This document shows, one piece after another, positions 36,306 through 44,574 of a stretch of 64,000 bases of DNA. Each line of letters starts with the position of its first letter. Positions within the stretch are counted from its first letter, which is position 1. The position numbers and the translations under genes were made by a program. The notes under the pieces are model-generated. The model was not told the DNA's origin. It ran no database searches and saw only the letters and a program-made list of their open reading frames with translations. Source of the stretch: Calditrichia bacterium (GTDB lineage: Bacteria; Calditrichota; Calditrichia; RBG-13-44-9; J075); NCBI GenBank assembly GCA_028284445.1, contig JANQRS010000020.1:1-64000 (forward strand), written 5' to 3'.

Positions 36306-38046
36306 TCGCGATGGTAAAATGGATCAGCGCGTGAGCTTGAACGGTGCGCAAGTCGTGATCGGGCGTATTGCCCCGGCAGACCTGATCCTGGATGATAATT
36401 ATGTGTCCAGTCAGCATGCCTGCATATCTTCGCTTGGAAGCATTTATCAGCTGGAAGACCTTGGTAGCATCAATGGGACATTCCTGAACGGTCAGGAGCT
36501 CTCCGGTGGTCAAGCGTTACGTAATAATGATCTGATAGAGATCGGTAACTTTCAACTGCGATTCCTGACGGTCGGACAGTCTCAACAGGCCGCGGTCGTT
36601 CCGCCGCGAAACGATACGATCTCCAATATCGAAGAAATGGCTGACTTGCTGAATCAGCCAAAAGAGCGGCAGCCGGCAGCCGAAGGCCGGCGTCCGGCGC
36701 CGCCCTCAAACGCACCATTGAACGCGCAACCGGAAGTGGCAGTCGTCGAAGCGAAGCAGGCACCGGAAATGCCTTACCTGGAATTGAAAAATCGGGTGCA
36801 TCGCCTGACGATTGAGCGAATGAACTTGAAGAAGCTCAGTGCGCAGTCGGCCAGCGAAGATCAGTTACGTGAGATGGCGGAAGAGCGCCTGGAAAAGGTG
36901 CTGGTCGAATTGGCCGATGAATTACCGTCTGATCTGGATTTGGCGCAGTTCAAGAAGGATATGATGAACGACATCCTGGGCTTGGGACCGCTGGAAGATC
37001 TGCTCGCTAATGAAGGCGTTACAGAGATTATGGTCAATGCCTGGAATCAGATCTATTTTGAATCTGAGGGGAAACTCAAGCTTTCTGACTGCACTTTTCT
37101 GGATAATGCCCACGTGATGGCGGTTATTCAACGCATTGTATCACCGATTGGCCGGGCTATTAACGAATCTTCGCCGCTGGTGGATGCGCGACTGAAAGAC
37201 GGTTCACGTGTGAACGCAATTATTCCGCCGCTGGCGCTCAGCGGGCCAACCCTGACTATCCGAAAATTTTCCAAGCGCCGGCTAGTGGCGGACGACCTGC
37301 TGAACTTCGGCAGCCTGATTCCCAGTATGGTCGAATTCCTGCAAATCGCGGTACGTGAACGACGCAATGTGGTGATTTCAGGGGGAACCGGTTCCGGAAA
37401 AACGACCCTCTTGAACATTCTTTCCGGGTTTATTCCCAATGATGAACGCATCGTGACTGTTGAGGACGCCGCGGAACTGAAGCTGGCCCAGGACCACGTG
37501 GTATCGCTGGAAGCGCGTCCGGCAAACATGGAAGGCAAAGGGGCAGTGGCGATTCGCGATTTGGTGAAGAACTGTCTGCGTATGCGCCCGGATCGCATCG
37601 TGGTGGGCGAATGCCGTGGCGGCGAGGCGCTGGATATGCTCCAGGCCATGAATACCGGCCATGATGGCTCACTGACAACCGCGCATGCAAATGCACCACG
37701 CGATGTCATTTCCCGTCTTGAAACGATGGTGCTGATGTCCGGCATGGAGCTGCCGGTACGGGCAATTCGCGAACAGATTTCTTCCGCAGTAGACCTGATT
37801 GTTCAGCAGTCGCGGATGCCCGATGGCAGTCGCAAAATCACCCATATCACCGAGGTGACCGGCATTGAAGGTGAAGTCATTCTTACGCAGGATATATTCA
37901 CTTATCAACAGCATGGCTTTGATGAAAACGGCAAGGTGCGCGGTGAATTCGTTTCGCATGGTATTGTGCCGAAGTTTATCCAGGAATTGCGCGAGCGTGG
38001 TATCGAGGTCGATCTGAATCTGTTTAGCGATGCAGGAGGACAATAG
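36286..38046 (+). CDS. cpaF: FHA-domain fusion to CpaF/TadA pilus ATPase
   Basis: The protein is 586 residues, longer than ordinary CpaF (about 430-480). The extra N-terminus (1-95) is a forkhead-associated domain with the expected phosphothreonine-binding residues: GR in VVIGR, SxxH in SSQHA, and NG in SINGTFLNG. A Pro/Ala-rich linker (about 115-160) joins it to the hexameric secretion ATPase: FxxD helices, Walker A GGTGSGKTT (about 366-374), the Asp box (VEDAAELK), Walker B-like RIVVGECRGGEALDML and the His box (SLTTAHAN). It powers pilus assembly from the cytoplasm. The FHA domain suggests recruitment or control by Ser/Thr phosphorylation. Confidence 0.94.
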   Translation: MAFLEISRDGKMDQRVSLNGAQVVIGRIAPADLILDDNYVSSQHACISSLGSIYQLEDLGSINGTFLNGQELSGGQALRNNDLIEIGNFQLRFLTVGQSQQAAVVPPRNDTISNIEEMADLLNQPKERQPAAEGRRPAPPSNAPLNAQPEVAVVEAKQAPEMPYLELKNRVHRLTIERMNLKKLSAQSASEDQLREMAEERLEKVLVELADELPSDLDLAQFKKDMMNDILGLGPLEDLLANEGVTEIMVNAWNQIYFESEGKLKLSDCTFLDNAHVMAVIQRIVSPIGRAINESSPLVDARLKDGSRVNAIIPPLALSGPTLTIRKFSKRRLVADDLLNFGSLIPSMVEFLQIAVRERRNVVISGGTGSGKTTLLNILSGFIPNDERIVTVEDAAELKLAQDHVVSLEARPANMEGKGAVAIRDLVKNCLRMRPDRIVVGECRGGEALDMLQAMNTGHDGSLTTAHANAPRDVISRLETMVLMSGMELPVRAIREQISSAVDLIVQQSRMPDGSRKITHITEVTGIEGEVILTQDIFTYQQHGFDENGKVRGEFVSHGIVPKFIQELRERGIEVDLNLFSDAGGQ

Positions 38047-38047
38047 T

Positions 38048-38896
38048 ATGTTTCTGTTAATACTCCTGCTGGTGTTTGTGGCGGTAGCATCTGCCGTTTA
38101 TCTGCTGGTGCCGGTCTTGCGCATTCACGCCGACAGCTATTTCAAACAGGCGCTAAAGCAGGCTGAGGCTGATGTGGATTCCCTCTTTCTGGAAATGCAG
38201 GCGCGACAAATTTTATACGTGACGGTCTTCTGTGCCGGGTTTAGTCTCCTAATTGGCCTGGTGCTCAGCGGCGGTAATCTGATTTCTGCGCTGGTTTGTG
38301 CCGTCCTCGGTTACTTCCTGCCCCGCTATTATTTCAAGTATCAGCGTGGTCGGCGCCTTGATCGCCTCAATGATCAATTGGTAAGCGCCATTGGTATGCT
38401 GGCAAATAGCCTCAAAGCGGGCACCAATTTTAATCAGGCCCTGCAGCTGGTTGCCGAAGAGATGCCCGCCCCTATTTCGCAGGAATTTGCCCTGGTGATG
38501 CGTGAAATGGAACTGGGGATCAGCATGCCGGAAGCATTGGACAATCTTTCCAATCGGGTTGGTAGCGAAGAATTCGAGCTGGTGGTTCGGGCAACCAACA
38601 TTGCCCAGGAGACCGGCGGTAACCTGGCAGAGGTATTCGAGCGTATTGCCCGCACTTTGCGCGACCGAACCAACGTCCTTGGCAAAATTCGTTCACTCAC
38701 CGCTGAAGGAAAGATGCAGGCGATCTTTGTGGGGTTTCTGCCGCTGATTGTCGGTGTATTTATGATGGTTTTTCGCCCGGATCTGATGATGGCATTTGTG
38801 ACCTCTGTACCCGGCATTCTGCTCATCATTCTGGCTTTCATCCTTGAGTTCATGGGCATCTACATTATTAAACGCGTGATCACAATTGAGGTCTGA
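38048..38896 (+). CDS. tadB: Flp pilus inner-membrane platform protein TadB
   Basis: The protein is 282 residues from ATG 38048 (GGAGG upstream, just after the ATPase stop). The T2SSF/GspF-like domain is in the middle (about 115-245: LVSAIGMLANSLKAGTNFNQALQLVAEEMP ... VVRATNIAQETGGNLAEVFERIA). N-terminal and C-terminal TM segments are clear. It forms the platform with TadC, which lies six genes further on instead of immediately next, an unusual split. Confidence 0.92.
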   Translation: MFLLILLLVFVAVASAVYLLVPVLRIHADSYFKQALKQAEADVDSLFLEMQARQILYVTVFCAGFSLLIGLVLSGGNLISALVCAVLGYFLPRYYFKYQRGRRLDRLNDQLVSAIGMLANSLKAGTNFNQALQLVAEEMPAPISQEFALVMREMELGISMPEALDNLSNRVGSEEFELVVRATNIAQETGGNLAEVFERIARTLRDRTNVLGKIRSLTAEGKMQAIFVGFLPLIVGVFMMVFRPDLMMAFVTSVPGILLIILAFILEFMGIYIIKRVITIEV

Positions 38897-38897
38897 T

Positions 38898-39518
38898 ATG
38901 CAAAATATGAGTCGTTTCACATGGCAAAAGCTCCGGCGCTGCGATGAAGGCGCAGCGGCAACCGAAATGGCAATATTGTTGCCGGTCTTTCTCGTCGTCA
39001 TTCTTGGCATTATCCAGATGTCGCTGCTGATTCACGCCAAAATGCTGGTGAACTACGCTGCCTACTCAGTTGCCCGTTCCGGCATCGTACATAATGGTGA
39101 TTCAGGCCAGATGCGCCGGGCAGCCGCAGCTGCCTTGACGCCGCTCTATGCGGACAACGGAGATGTTGGCGGGCTGACTGTGGGATTCCTTGAAGCGCTG
39201 GGAAGAACAGTGGCCCCGGTCAGCCTTGGTGGCATCGATATTGAAATCCTCGGCCCGGATGGCGATCGTTTCAGCGGCGATTACGACGAACGTTTCTTCC
39301 CGGAGATCCGCCCCTATGGTGAAATTAACGGCGAGGAAGATCAGGAACATCTTGATGAGAACCTGTTGACGGTGAAGGTAACCATCGGTTACGTGCTGAG
39401 CATTCCCCTGATCGACCGAATACTCAGTCCCTTTGCACCGATTCCGCACGTGGTGATTGGATCAACACATACGATGCGTATGCAGTCTGACCCGACAACA
39501 ATCGAACTGGAAGGATAA
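38898..39518 (+). CDS. tadE: TadE-like pseudopilin
   Basis: The protein is 206 residues from ATG 38898 (GAGGT upstream; a TTG at 38886 is less likely). The N-terminus EGAAATEMAILLPVFLVVILGIIQM is the TadE-like signature: a prepilin-type site before AAATE and a hydrophobic helix. The soluble C-terminal part (about 60-206) is periplasmic and acidic in the middle (EINGEEDQEHLDE). It is probably processed by the CpaA-type peptidase and acts as a minor pilin or assembly factor. Confidence 0.85.
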   Translation: MQNMSRFTWQKLRRCDEGAAATEMAILLPVFLVVILGIIQMSLLIHAKMLVNYAAYSVARSGIVHNGDSGQMRRAAAAALTPLYADNGDVGGLTVGFLEALGRTVAPVSLGGIDIEILGPDGDRFSGDYDERFFPEIRPYGEINGEEDQEHLDENLLTVKVTIGYVLSIPLIDRILSPFAPIPHVVIGSTHTMRMQSDPTTIELEG

Positions 39519-39521
39519 ATC

Positions 39522-40805
39522 ATGACAACCTTACTCAATAAATGGCGGGAATTGACCAGCGACAGCTGTCGGCTTGGTAGAGATGAAGAAGGGCAGTTTG
39601 TGATTTTTACAGCGCTCTCCGCCCTGGCATTGGTGATGATGGTAGCGGCAATCTTCAACGTTGGCGTCTTGATTGGCGAGAAAATGGAAGCGCAGAATGC
39701 CAGTGATGCCGCTGCGTACTCACAGGCGGTATGGGAAGCGCGGGTGTTGAATTTGACTGCCTATACCAATCGCGCCATCATCAGCCATATGGTGACCATC
39801 GCTTTCTGGACCGCCTTCTATTCCCAGGAAGAGTTATGGCGCCTGGTGCGCGATATTGCCACGGTTATTCCACCGCCGGTTGGCCCGCCGATTCGCGCTG
39901 GAGCTCAGATAATGTTCCAGATAATGAATGCCTTTACCAGCATTGATGAAACCATTCGGGTGCGAGATACTGCCCTTATCTGGATAAATGCCTGTCAAAT
40001 ATTCCAGGGATTGGTGATCGGAGAATTCTATGCAGACATGCTGCGTACAAACAGTGTGCAGAACCGCGTCGCTACGGCAATAGATCCGGATATTTTGGTG
40101 AACCGCTCCGCGGATCAGGTAATCGGAAATGCTGTGGTGCTGGCGAATACTCTGGATTTTACCGACCTGACCGGATTCTCGCCGGCCAATCCTTTGCCGC
40201 CGGACGTCGATTTCGAAAGCTTCCGCGACGTTTACATCAATTCCATGGACGGCTGGGCAGATGGTTCGGCATTTCCACGCACTGCCGGTCCACCTTTTTC
40301 ATTGGCTTTCAATGTGCAGCTTGCCGGTGAGGTTGATGTGGAAGAAGATGAGATCGAGCAAGAGGAAAACCTCTTGATTCAGGTAGGCGGGTTCCGTGTT
40401 GCCGGTGTGGAATTCTGGCTATTCGAAGAAGAAATCGAAATAACAGAAGTGGAATATGACGATCTGAAAATAGGTGAGCAAGGCATGTATAACGTGCTCC
40501 GGGAAGCCGCGGAATCGGACAATCCGTTTCCGTCTATTTTTACCTATGCCGTGAAAAGCGGCGGCAATATCACTCAATTCCCATTCTTTGGCATTGAGTC
40601 GGATCGTGATATCCGCGTCCTATCACGTGCAGAGGCCTTTTACTGGGACCCGGATCGCGATCGCAGTGATGATTTGAGCGGTGAAAACCCGCCGCTGGAA
40701 CCGAATCTGTTTAATCCGTTCTGGCATGCGCGCCTGGCGCCGGTGAATGATGCACTGGGCGTGGTGTCTCAGGCGGTGTCGCAGGTGGTTCCGATTACGC
40801 ATTAA
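39522..40805 (+). CDS. TadG-like Tad locus protein
   Basis: The protein is 427 residues. After a basic N-terminus, EEGQFVIFTALSALALVMMVAAIFN forms the pseudopilin-like membrane helix typical of the TadG N-terminal domain. EAQNASDAAAYSQAVWEARVLN is the matching downstream helix. The long remainder (about 100-427) is periplasmic with several acidic stretches and has no von Willebrand domain that I can recognise, unlike many TadG. It ends 15 bp before a 48-bp perfect palindrome. Likely a minor pilin or anchor. Confidence 0.8.
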   Translation: MTTLLNKWRELTSDSCRLGRDEEGQFVIFTALSALALVMMVAAIFNVGVLIGEKMEAQNASDAAAYSQAVWEARVLNLTAYTNRAIISHMVTIAFWTAFYSQEELWRLVRDIATVIPPPVGPPIRAGAQIMFQIMNAFTSIDETIRVRDTALIWINACQIFQGLVIGEFYADMLRTNSVQNRVATAIDPDILVNRSADQVIGNAVVLANTLDFTDLTGFSPANPLPPDVDFESFRDVYINSMDGWADGSAFPRTAGPPFSLAFNVQLAGEVDVEEDEIEQEENLLIQVGGFRVAGVEFWLFEEEIEITEVEYDDLKIGEQGMYNVLREAAESDNPFPSIFTYAVKSGGNITQFPFFGIESDRDIRVLSRAEAFYWDPDRDRSDDLSGENPPLEPNLFNPFWHARLAPVNDALGVVSQAVSQVVPITH

Positions 40806-40820
40806 AAGCAATTTACCGGG

Positions 40821-40868
40821 TTCGTCCCCCCTCAATCTCCCCCCGGGGGGAGATTGAGGGGGGACGAA
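40821..40868. repeat. 48-bp perfect C/G palindrome in Tad operon
   Basis: Two perfectly complementary 24-bp arms meet without a loop at CCCCCCGGGGGG; the core arm is CCCCCCTCAATCTCCCCCC. It lies between two genes of the same operon and ends 33 bp before the next start. Confidence 0.95.
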
Positions 40869-40901
40869 TAAGAAAACAAAAATATAAAAGGACCTAAAAT
40901 C

Positions 40902-41624
40902 ATGTTTTCCAAGCTGATCAAAAACGAAGCAGGCCAGGGAGCCGCGGAATTTGCCCTTTGTATGGTGTTTATTTTCCTGCCGTTGATTTACGGAATGGCG
41001 AGTCTGGCAGAATTGATCAATCTGAAGCACGGGACGTTCGAGACCAGTCGCCTCGCGGTTTGGGAGCAAGCTTATGGCCGGCCGGCAGATCAGATTCAGG
41101 AAATGGTCGAAACCCGCATGCCGGAAACTGCTCTTTTTTCTCCGGCCGCATCCGTCACGGTGGACTTTGAAAGCAGTGTTGAATCAACGGAAGATGATTT
41201 TCTGGTATTGGGATTTTCACGGGTGGCTGATCGCCTTGGATTGAGCAATGAAACGCGCTACAACAGCCGAGTCAGCGTGAGTGGACGCGTACTCGCCGGA
41301 TTTGACTATACCGTCAGCTCCAACTATAGCATGATTGGCGATCCCTGGCAGCTCACCGACCAAAATGACAATGGCGAGATCGATGATGAAGATCTGGAAG
41401 AGGTCGTTAATCAACTCTATTTCTATTTCCCGATTGCCATTGGCGAATTTAATATCGGAGCGATCTTCACCGATATCCTCAACGAAATCCTCGACTTTAT
41501 AGATTTGATTTTCAATAATCCAATCACTGAGTTCTTTCAGTCTCTCACCGGTCTCTCTTTTGATATAGATCCACGTGGACATCCACAACTCGATGAAGTA
41601 CCTGAACCGGCGGAGGGGAACTAG
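40902..41624 (+). CDS. Second TadE-like pseudopilin
   Basis: The protein is 240 residues. The N-terminus NEAGQGAAEFALCMVFIFLPLIYGMASL carries the TadE signature (prepilin-type site G/AAEFA with Glu at +3 or +5 depending on the cleavage point). The periplasmic part ends in a hydrophobic, Ile/Phe-rich stretch (about 185-220: IFTDILNEILDFIDLIFNN), which may be an amphipathic surface helix. An acidic segment (DQNDNGEIDDEDLEE) resembles a calcium-binding EF-hand/dockerin loop. It is separated from the upstream Tad gene by the 48-bp palindrome. Confidence 0.82.
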   Translation: MFSKLIKNEAGQGAAEFALCMVFIFLPLIYGMASLAELINLKHGTFETSRLAVWEQAYGRPADQIQEMVETRMPETALFSPAASVTVDFESSVESTEDDFLVLGFSRVADRLGLSNETRYNSRVSVSGRVLAGFDYTVSSNYSMIGDPWQLTDQNDNGEIDDEDLEEVVNQLYFYFPIAIGEFNIGAIFTDILNEILDFIDLIFNNPITEFFQSLTGLSFDIDPRGHPQLDEVPEPAEGN

Positions 41625-41626
41625 GC

Positions 41627-42367
41627 ATGAATGTGATTCGCTTGTCTTTTACGTTATTGCTCATTGCCTTGTTGGCGCGATGGGGATATCAACAGGGAAC
41701 CGCTGGTCAGCCTGATGCTTTGCTTCCGCAAGCGTCCTCGCGGCAGTTCTCAGTGAACAATCCGCTGCAGAAATTTGCCGGACAACCGGTGAACACTTCG
41801 CGCTTCACTATCAATGGGCTTCCGGCTGAGGTCGAAGCCTTTCATAGCGATCAATCTCCTGACGAATTGATGAAGGACTATCGCGATGAGTGGCGGCAGC
41901 GAGGGTTGGCGGGGCATGAACAAACCCTTGCCGGGATGCAGATCGCTTCAGTATTGAACGAAGCAGAAAATCAATTGGAAACAGTCATTTTGATGCCGGC
42001 CGGCGGAAAAACGATGGTAGTTCCGGCGAACCTCGATCTGGGAGCGGAGGTCAGGCAGTCAAATCCGAAAACGCCGGTCTTTCCGGGAGCCACGCAGATT
42101 TATCATATCGAATCGGATGATGCTGCAGGGTATTCTGAGAACCTGATTCTAAGCAGCAGGTCGAATGCTTCAACTGTGCTGAACTTCTATCGCTCTCGTT
42201 TTGTCGCAGAAGGCTGGAAAATGCAGGATCCCGGCGGTGGCCTGCCGGTGAGCGAATTCTCGCAGTCGCAATTTTTTCGTCGCGGTGCCGATGAACGTTG
42301 GGTGATTGCCGAGCAGCCGCCCGGCAATGCAGAAACCATGGTGTTTTTGCTGTATCAGGATAAGTGA
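41627..42367 (+). CDS. Exported protein of unknown function in Tad locus
   Basis: The protein is 246 residues, starting 2 bp after the previous gene. A signal peptide or anchor (about 1-18, FTLLLIALLARWG) is followed by a periplasmic region with two similar halves: VEAFHSDQSPDELMKDYRDEWRQRGL and ILSSRSNASTVLNFYRSRFVAEGWK. Each predicts a strand, then a helix ending in Arg/Gly. This resembles the repeated small alpha/beta modules seen in DUF-type periplasmic proteins of secretion loci. I do not recognise a named family. Its position suggests a role in pilus assembly. Confidence 0.75.
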   Translation: MNVIRLSFTLLLIALLARWGYQQGTAGQPDALLPQASSRQFSVNNPLQKFAGQPVNTSRFTINGLPAEVEAFHSDQSPDELMKDYRDEWRQRGLAGHEQTLAGMQIASVLNEAENQLETVILMPAGGKTMVVPANLDLGAEVRQSNPKTPVFPGATQIYHIESDDAAGYSENLILSSRSNASTVLNFYRSRFVAEGWKMQDPGGGLPVSEFSQSQFFRRGADERWVIAEQPPGNAETMVFLLYQDK

Positions 42368-42385
42368 ACTTGTCAACCGAGAGAG

Positions 42386-42429
42386 AATCCCCCCTCAATC
42401 TCCCCCCGGGGGGAGATTGAGGGGGGATT
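42386..42429. repeat. 44-bp perfect C/G palindrome in Tad operon
   Basis: Perfect 22-bp arms, with the same core CCCCCCTCAATCTCCCCCC as the 40821 copy but different outer bases. It ends only 14 bp before TadC and lies directly before its ribosome site (AAGGAG). Confidence 0.95.
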
Positions 42430-42443
42430 AAAGGAGAACCAAA

Positions 42444-43295
42444 ATGTTGTTCATAATAGCCTTACTCGCTTTTATCAGCATCACATTGCTGGTCATCATT
42501 CTTCTGCCGATGTCAATTCTGCCCGGCGCCACGGCGCAGGATGAAGATGATGAACCCGGTGGATTTATGTATCAATTAAAGCCGCTTCTATCGCAAATGG
42601 CGCGCTTGAATGCACGGATTGACATGCCAATTTACAAGAGCAATCTGGAAAAAATCCTCACCGCAGCCGGCGATCCTTTTGGTATCAAACTTAACGGTGA
42701 TGAGTTTATTGCCTTTTCTCAGCTCTGTGGATTCGGAGGCGCGTTTATGGTCGGCCTGCTCTTCGGCTTCAGTCCGGTTTCGATCGTGACCGGTCTGCTC
42801 TTTGGATATTACCTGCCATATTTGCAGGCCAATAGTGCACGCAAGGAACGTCAGCATTCGATACAGCGGCAGATCCCGGACTTTCTCGATTTGCTGACGC
42901 TCTCTGTTGAAGCCGGACTGGATTTTAACGCCGGCATCATGAAGCTGGTCAATTCTGCCCGTCCCACACCACTGATCGAAGAATTCCGCTTGATGATTCA
43001 GGAAATAAAGCTTGGCACAACCCGCTATGATGCCTTGAAGGCGATGGCCACGCGCGTGGATATACCGGACTTTACCAACTTTGTATCGGCGCTTCTGCAG
43101 ACAGATCGCCTTGGATCGAATCTTGGCCCGACCTTGCGAATCCAATCCGATCAGATGCGCACCCGGCGTATGCAGTTGGCAGAGGAAGCGGGTGGAAAGG
43201 CTTCTGTAAAGTTGCTCTTGCCGTTGATGGTGTTCATTCTGCCGGCGGTATTCATCATGATCCTCGGTCCGATTGTGGTGCCGCTCATCTTCTAA
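42444..43295 (+). CDS. tadC: Flp pilus inner-membrane platform protein TadC
   Basis: The protein is 283 residues. It has an N-terminal TM segment, a cytoplasmic stretch, a central T2SSF/GspF-like domain (about 140-265: RQIPDFLDLLTLSVEAGLDFNAGIMKLV ... FVSALLQTDRLGSNLGPTLRIQ), and a C-terminal pair of TM segments ending in VPLIF. It partners TadB in the platform. Its start is preceded by AAGGAG inside the edge of the palindrome. Confidence 0.93.
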   Translation: MLFIIALLAFISITLLVIILLPMSILPGATAQDEDDEPGGFMYQLKPLLSQMARLNARIDMPIYKSNLEKILTAAGDPFGIKLNGDEFIAFSQLCGFGGAFMVGLLFGFSPVSIVTGLLFGYYLPYLQANSARKERQHSIQRQIPDFLDLLTLSVEAGLDFNAGIMKLVNSARPTPLIEEFRLMIQEIKLGTTRYDALKAMATRVDIPDFTNFVSALLQTDRLGSNLGPTLRIQSDQMRTRRMQLAEEAGGKASVKLLLPLMVFILPAVFIMILGPIVVPLIF

Positions 43296-43340
43296 TTCAG
43301 AAAATTTGACAGGATGGACATGACTTTCTAATTCAAGGGA

Positions 43341-43381
43341 ATTCCCCCCTCTATCTCCCCGGGGGGAGATAGAGGGGGGAT
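43341..43381. repeat. C/G palindrome, variant copy in Tad operon
   Basis: CCCCCCTCTATCTCCCC pairs with GGGGAGATAGAGGGGGG, with two unpaired G at the centre. The paired TCTATCT/AGATAGA change relative to the TCAATCT copies is a compensatory substitution that keeps the stem. Confidence 0.9.
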
Positions 43382-43441
43382 AGGCAGCGACTAAATTGCG
43401 TAAGTCAATTTTTGTAAAACACCCTTAAAGGAGGGGAAAAC

Positions 43442-44542
43442 ATGCAGCCGGAAATTATTGGATTGCTGATTGCTGAAAACGGCCCGCGGAAGGGGGAGAA
43501 GCTCGAACTGAGGGAAGGTCAGGCTTACTTGCTTGGCCGGTCCCGGGAAGCCAGTAGCTTCATTGGCGACCGCTCTGTTTCCCGAGCGCATGCAGAGATA
43601 ACAGCTGATGGCTTCGGTATTCAACTGCGGAATCTTGGCCGTAATGGTACCATTATCGATGAGCGAAGAATCGAAACCGATGAACCGGTTTCCCTGAAGA
43701 ATGGCAGCATCATTGAATTGGGATCCTATCGTTTTCGTCTTGAAATTCCTTTAACCGGCAAGACCATGTTGCTTGAGCGTACAGTCTTGATTGAGCCAGT
43801 ACCTGAGGCGCCGGTGGCGGCGCCACGGCGGGGGCAAACGATGGAGATGCCCTCACGCCGTAAAAGGAAGCAGCTAGAAATTATCTCTGCGCCTGCAGCC
43901 AAAGAACCGCCGTTGCCGGAAGCTTCCGAGGCAAACAGTGCCGGTTTGCGCGAACAGTTTGTCGCTATTTGGGACAAATACTTTCAAAGTACCATATCGC
44001 GAATTTCCCTGGCGCTATTCGTAATCATCTGTCTCATGTCCATCTTCAAATCCGGTAGCGGCGAGAGCGCTGCAATTGCTGCTGAAACGGTCGAGCGAGC
44101 GCGGATTGCCGCCAATGACACCTTGTTTCAATTACTTGTCCCAACACCAACGATTGACAGTAAAATCCCTGGTGATAGCCTGTTGAAAGCAATGGATCTT
44201 TTTACGACTGCAGAAAAACGCTTCAAGGACCGGACCTTGCAAGATGCCAATATTTACCAAAGCATCCGTCTGTGGCAAAGTGGCATTACTCTGCTTGGTC
44301 AATATCGAGCATCGGATGGCCTCGAGAGCTACCGTACGGCTATCGGCGACGGTCGTCGCGCCTGCATTGCCCTCGAAGATCGGCTGCGTTCACTCAAGAA
44401 AAGCGTCTTGATAGAGGCGTATAAGGGCAATAAGGCTGAAGCGCTCAATTTGGTCGAGACCATGATGGCTACAGCTGTGGACATCCATCATTGGAGCTCA
44501 AAATGGGCTCGTAACTATAAAGTGAAATTGAAATCGTCTTAA
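43442..44542 (+). CDS. FHA-domain membrane protein in Tad locus
   Basis: The protein is 366 residues. An N-terminal FHA domain (about 1-100) has GR (YLLGRSRE), SxxH (SRAHAEI) and NG (GRNGTIID). A Pro/Arg-rich linker (about 125-160) leads to one TM segment (about 183-198, SLALFVIICLMSIF). The C-terminal part (about 215-366) is helical and TPR-like, including AMDLFTTAEKRFKD and YKGNKAEALNLVETM. It presents FHA to the cytoplasm and the helical domain to the periplasm (inference). It may bind a phosphorylated partner and substitute for TadD-type TPR lipoproteins. Confidence 0.83.
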   Translation: MQPEIIGLLIAENGPRKGEKLELREGQAYLLGRSREASSFIGDRSVSRAHAEITADGFGIQLRNLGRNGTIIDERRIETDEPVSLKNGSIIELGSYRFRLEIPLTGKTMLLERTVLIEPVPEAPVAAPRRGQTMEMPSRRKRKQLEIISAPAAKEPPLPEASEANSAGLREQFVAIWDKYFQSTISRISLALFVIICLMSIFKSGSGESAAIAAETVERARIAANDTLFQLLVPTPTIDSKIPGDSLLKAMDLFTTAEKRFKDRTLQDANIYQSIRLWQSGITLLGQYRASDGLESYRTAIGDGRRACIALEDRLRSLKKSVLIEAYKGNKAEALNLVETMMATAVDIHHWSSKWARNYKVKLKSS

Positions 44543-44574
44543 CGACAGTGCAGCGTTTACAGAGGAGATACAAT

